Shown piece by piece: positions 56,538 to 62,500 of a DNA stretch of 64,000 nucleotides (the first letter of the stretch is position 1; each line of letters starts with the position of its first letter). The stretch covers positions 19,367,701 to 19,431,700 of the forward strand of contig CM037469.1 of assembly GCA_021014325.1 (NCBI GenBank), read 5' to 3'. Source of the DNA: Plazaster borealis. Lineage: Eukaryota; Echinodermata; Asteroidea; Forcipulatida; Labidiasteridae. The position numbers and the translations under genes were made by a program. Under the pieces are notes generated by a model. The model was not told the DNA's origin and made no database searches. It saw only the letters and a list, made by a program, of their open reading frames with translations.

Positions 56538-59500
56538 ATACATTAAAAAATAAAAAAAATAAAAAATAAAAAAATAAATAAATAAATAAACAAACACATC
56601 AAAAATATGTAAATAAATAATTTAATGGGTAAATAAAAAAATAAATGTATATAAATAAGTAACCCCTTGGAATATAGATAGAAAATAAATGAATAGACTA
56701 AATAAGTTAAAAGTAAATTGTGGAATTGCACATGGTTGTTATGAAACTGTAAACGCATTAAAGCAAGAGACCAATTAAGAAATATGAGCTGTAGCTACAC
56801 TATCTTCATGCTTCAGAGCGTTTAGAAAGGATGGCAGAGAAGTTAAAATGGCACAATTGCGGAATTCGATTGGCAGAGCTGACCAGAGCCTGGGAAATAT
56901 GTGGATAGCACTCAGATGCAAAGATTGAGTTCTGGCAAATAAGTGTTTGAATGTTAAAGCGCTATCATATCTATGGTTAACAACAATGTTCTTATTAACG
57001 GATTCACATTTAATTGCATTAAAAAGACACTTAACAACAAATGAGGTCATCAAACAATTACGGCGACTTGATAAAGAAGACCATTTTAAAGTAGAAAGTC
57101 TGTCGGTGTATGACATTTCTCCAAATCGTTGACCTAATATAAATCTAGTTGCACGCCTCTGGATTCGCTCAAGAGACTCCTCTTGAATCTGAGTTTGAGG
57201 AAGCCAAGCTGGAATCCCATACTCCAAGATTGGAAGAACTAGACTCTTATACAAACATAGTTTAGCACTAACAGATGAATTAAATGCAACAGTCCTTACT
57301 AATCCTAGCATTTTATTTGACGAGAAACAACATCCTTAACATGATCATTCCAAGTTAACTGAGAATTTAAAGTAACACCAAGGTACATAAATGAGTTAGT
57401 AATGGATAATTGAGAGTGATCTAACATGTAAATGGGCAGCTGCAAATTACGTTTTCTAGTGACATGCATTACTTTAGATTTAGTAGCATTAAAAGTCATT
57501 CCATTGTCGGTACACCAGTTGCATAGGTTGTTTAGATCCTGTTGTAAAACAGTTACATCATTAATAGATTTGATTGATCAATAGATTAATATGTCATCAG
57601 CAAATAATACACAACTAGAATTTAATCCAAATGAAATATCATTAATAAACAAGTTGAAGTTTCGTGTTTTGCATTGATACATTCTTTAACATCAGTGTAG
57701 ATAGTTGCGTATATTAAAGCCAATTAAAACAATGATACCTACTTTGTCAATGCCAAGCTCATCCAGGACATACTCAATCGCTGTATTTACCACTACCCGA
57801 AGAAGTGCCTCTCCTGTTTCTTTGATCAACATCTTCAGCCTGGCACGGCTGAAATACTCCTCGATGTCAACTAGTAGAGAATTAAGAAAATCAACAGTTT
57901 CAACAATGGTGTTTTAGGCCGATCAATAGTTAAGCACCGAGTTGGTATTGGATAGATAGTTGCATCGGATAAAGCATATAGGAAAACAACGGGGGAAGAA
58001 AGTCAATTCTGGGTAACACGCACGAGGGAGGAAGGGAGGGGGGGGGGGTCATCTTCGTGAAGAGATGCAAGATGAGCTCAGAAAGTATAAAATCAATCTC
58101 TAAGGGGTAAGTTTATACTATTTTGCAAAAAATTCTTACAACTATTCGTTCATTCAGCACCAATTTGACAAATGGGTTGACACCACTAAAACACCAGTCC
58201 GAGAGAATACATAATGTTTGAAGCAGAATTACATGTGACCTACTATCTGGCCAAGTGAATGTCCCATCAGGATTGCAGATGGGTAGTGGTACAGCCGAAT
58301 CTTGGAGCACATCGATGAATTCCAGGCAATCCGAGTCCCCACTCTCTGGGCAGAAACCCACGCTCATGCTGACAAGAAGTTGAGTTGATGTCTTTTCAAT
58401 ACCAAACCTTAAATTGATTATAATGAAATGATACTTGTGCTGTAACTGAGCAATATCCAAGCATTGAAGACCATCTTGTATTAATGCATGGCATCACACG
58501 CATTAGATGACCATGCAGTTAGATTCACTACCAAATGATTCAGTATACAGTTCAAATCCCTCATCAAACGTGTGCATCATTCTTTTTTCAGAAGACGACC
58601 AAGGGCCGATTTCACGAAGCAATATGATGAGTTGTCAGTATTACCATAGTGATTTGTATTATGACACAAAACTTTGCCCAGCAGCTATAATTCTTAGCTC
58701 TTTGTAAAATCGAGCCCAGAGCACAATGGTCGAAACGTCTATAAGTAACAATCCGCTTTTAATAATAATTTCGGAGGCTAATCATCCTTACTGGCGGCTA
58801 AATTGCGAAGGACGCGGCTTCAACGTGTTCGAGAAGCAGGCATGTAAGGGCGCCTTTGGCAGCCAGCCACATCGACCCATTATGACCACACAGAGAACCA
58901 ACGCACAACTCAACTCACATATGGCCCTGGCCGGGTATCGAACCTGGGTCACCTTGATGAGAGGCGAGCGCTTTACGCACAAGCCAACCATGCCACCCGA
59001 AAAGCAATCATTACTTTAAAAGAGATTTTAAGAGTCACCGCAACCTTATTTTAACAATCACTTCCACCATGCATAGCTTGTTCTTACTTCTGCTAAATTA
59101 TTAATCATAATCAATTACGGGAAAACAATCTTACCTGAGACGAAGTTTCATGTCATCAACAAAGGGTACGTCAAAGGGTATTGGTACTTCCCATTGTTTA
59201 CCTGAGGGTTCAATACAAAAAAACTAAATTAAAGACTGCCGAGAATGTGTTATAGTGGGACTTGATATCTCCGGAGTTGCAGTCACAATTTCAGAAAACC
59301 ATAACATTCACTTTACATATAGGCCTTAGTTTCTATGACCCTCGTCCTAGAGAGCAACTTTCAAATCTTTGATCATAATGCAACGTACTGCCAACGGGTC
59401 CTTGTTTGCTCTGCAGCTAAACGCAGACAGAAAACAAACCAACTCAAATTCCGTTCAATATGAAACACACTGATGTGTCCATTCTACAAGAACAACAACT

Positions 59501-62500
59501 TGTTCAATGCTCACTCACTGAACTCAGCATTTGGTCTCTCTAACTCTAACACAACTAAATCATGCACAACACATTGCTAGAAAAGGGCGCCAAAACAACG
59601 CATTCTGTCAGCGCACCTGGATAATCTCTTATCTTTACACAACTTGTAATTCATTGTAATACATTAACAAATGCGCGCGATAGTTCGTCCAATCACTGTT
59701 CAGTCCTTCCATGATCCGACGGGGCCACTCCAGTGCACCCGGCGACGCTTTCCTCCTATACAGAGAGCGTACATTTTGTGTTCGTTACAATAACAAACCG
59801 AGGCTAAGATGTCAAAATTCACAAGCTCAATGTCAATGGATTATAATTCACTGCTTTTTAAGAAATCCAACTAAGCTTGTTTTGACGCCAAGTTCTACCA
59901 GAAATGAGTCAATCTAGAAAGTGTAGACCTTATGCACTGATGTCATCAAGCCGCCATCCGCCACCTTAGAGGTAAACCGACGATGCAACATTGGAAACGC
60001 ACAGGCTTGGTCAAAGAACAACCTACTTTTGACCTCTTGGAAAGGGCGCCCTACTCAAATGACGTCAGGTGTATATTAAGGTATATTACCCCCTACTTAC
60101 CCCACTCTGCATCCAGTATATTAACAGTGTAGTTCCACGAGTTGACTCCAAGGATGAACTGAAACTCGCAGGGATCAAATCGCATGAATGCCTTGAAAGC
60201 CAGAGACACCATAAAGAGTTTAATGTTCATACAGCATTCTACACCCAGGCAACTCTCATCAATCTTACAGTAGACATTCTTAGGTAGGGAGACCTGAAGT
60301 AGCGGACAACCTATAGCGGATTGAAAAGACATACTGAGGTTTGTTTAAATATCCACGTTAACCATTCATAGATCTTGATATGTTTTTTTTTCCCATTACC
60401 CTTCTCCACTGTTCAGATTATTTTGAAGTCATATAAATTTGAAAAAAAAAAATGTTTAAAACAAATTAATTGTTTTCATTTTTCGGATGTGATATAAAAT
60501 CTGGTGCATTTTAAAACATCAGTCATGAGGTTAATACAATCGTTTAAATCTGACAGAAAATGGAGATCGAGTGTTGGCTCGAGCGACTGACGCATATTAT
60601 TCCCCAAGCCTATATTGCCTTCATATTCAGTGTCATGATCGGATTTGGCATCTGTAAAATTTTAACGGGCATGAACATTTACGGTCGTCGGGTTGTTTGA
60701 ATCGCTTGAGGAGCATCTTCCTGTCTCCTTGTGAGCTCAGACCTCGCTGTTGAAGTTCAATCCTTAAAATATCGTTGGTCATAGACTCGGGCAGAACACA
60801 CGGCTTGTCACTCACAAGTTTCTAAATAATGGAAACAACGTTTTTATTAGAAACAATTACACAATTTGCACTTTGTTTTGATAATGGTGACAGTCCATGC
60901 AGCGGTGTTGGCAGGACATTGACTTGACAACCAGGAGTCCTAATTTCAATAATAGAAGTGTAATTCTTGTTGGTTCATGTTTGAAAGCAATTTCTTATAT
61001 TAGTCCCTCATGGACATTTTGGGGTCAGATTTGCCATGTGTTTCTACTATGCAGTGTGCATTTCAAGGCACGCGCACTTAGTAAGACCAGCTTTGACACT
61101 GTTCAAACGACAGACAATGGGCAGACTGAAACCGTGTGTGATGTCATGCTGGGGTTCAATAGATAAACATTTTGTTTTGATAGATGATGTTGTATTTCGT
61201 GTTTTATTGTACTTCATTCAACATTAAGGGTGGATTATAAGAATCGGAAGATCTAAAATTGATTTTGTTTTCAGTTAAACTTACGACTATTGTATTGACA
61301 ACTTTAAGCAGTTCGTCTGCTGTATCGTCCAGTTGGAGCTTGCGGGCAAATGCTAGTATTGAGCTTATCTTCAGGTTCCGAAGAGTGAAGTTCTTGAAGG
61401 GTGACCCAGAGCCGAGTTTCGGTTGTGGGAGGCCGAGGGACTCCTGGGTTTTATCTCGACTACCTAACATTAGTGAACAATGAACTGCTGACACGTCATT
61501 TACTATCCAACGAACAATTAATTCACATCGAAATGTGCGCAAATTTGTCATTCATTCAAATTGTATTAATCAAGTGAGAACATTATTTACAGGTGTTTTA
61601 AGGGCAGGAAGCACATGAACTGGCAGCAGAGTTTTTTTCTTTTCTTGCGGGCCTGCACTGATCACAGCTTCAAATTAATTTAAAACAAGATACAAAAACT
61701 ATTGGTGTGGGTAAAACCAAATAATAGTCTTTATTTCTAATGCAAATTTAACATATATTAAATTGTTGCGGTACCAGCAGCTAAATCATAGGATTCGAAC
61801 TGCCTCTACCTACCGGGCAATCTCATTGGTCTAGCGTAATGACCTCTATCTAGAGTAGCAAAGGTTTTAGGCTGGAATTCCACCGGAGTAATTTGCTTGG
61901 CTAGGTTGGGCCTTTTTGTTGAGGTGGATGGAGAAGCTGCCCGCCTTGGACTCGTGTCATTCATTTTACCCTTCTTATTGTTACGTCCAAGTAAAGATCC
62001 TTCCTTCACAGTTTCGCCCTGTATTTTGTATTTTTGACGGAAAACAAAGTTGGTTTCATTTTAAACACAGAAATTACTAAGTTCAGCATTATGAAACCAT
62101 TATGTTTTGTGAGGATACGCTTTGTCCGGACAGATTTGATAATTGCCGAAAACAAATTGTTGCGATCTTTTTTGTGAAAACAAAAACACTTTTTCGTAAC
62201 ATCATAAATAGTAAAAGGGTATAATTGATTTGAATGGGATCCTTACCCTCCAAACTAGTTTGTAATCGTCACAGACTTGTATCCAATTCGGTATAGCCAG
62301 AGGTCGTTTAGCCAGGTAGTTACTGGGATCAACGTATCCTTCTTTTGCAGCTAAGTCGGCATCAGTCGGGTCATCATTAAGGGCACTGTCTAGAATGGAG
62401 GCTAGACGGTCTGGTTTGGTTTTCTTCATTGATAGATGGATGTAGTTAGGTGGTGCACAAGCTGTGGCACTCCCCACTCTGCCAATCTCGGTGCCAGCTA

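Noticed and set aside
57947..58060. Regulatory G-rich tract (GGGAGGGGGGGGGG)
   Set aside because: A simple intronic purine run with no other promoter sign.
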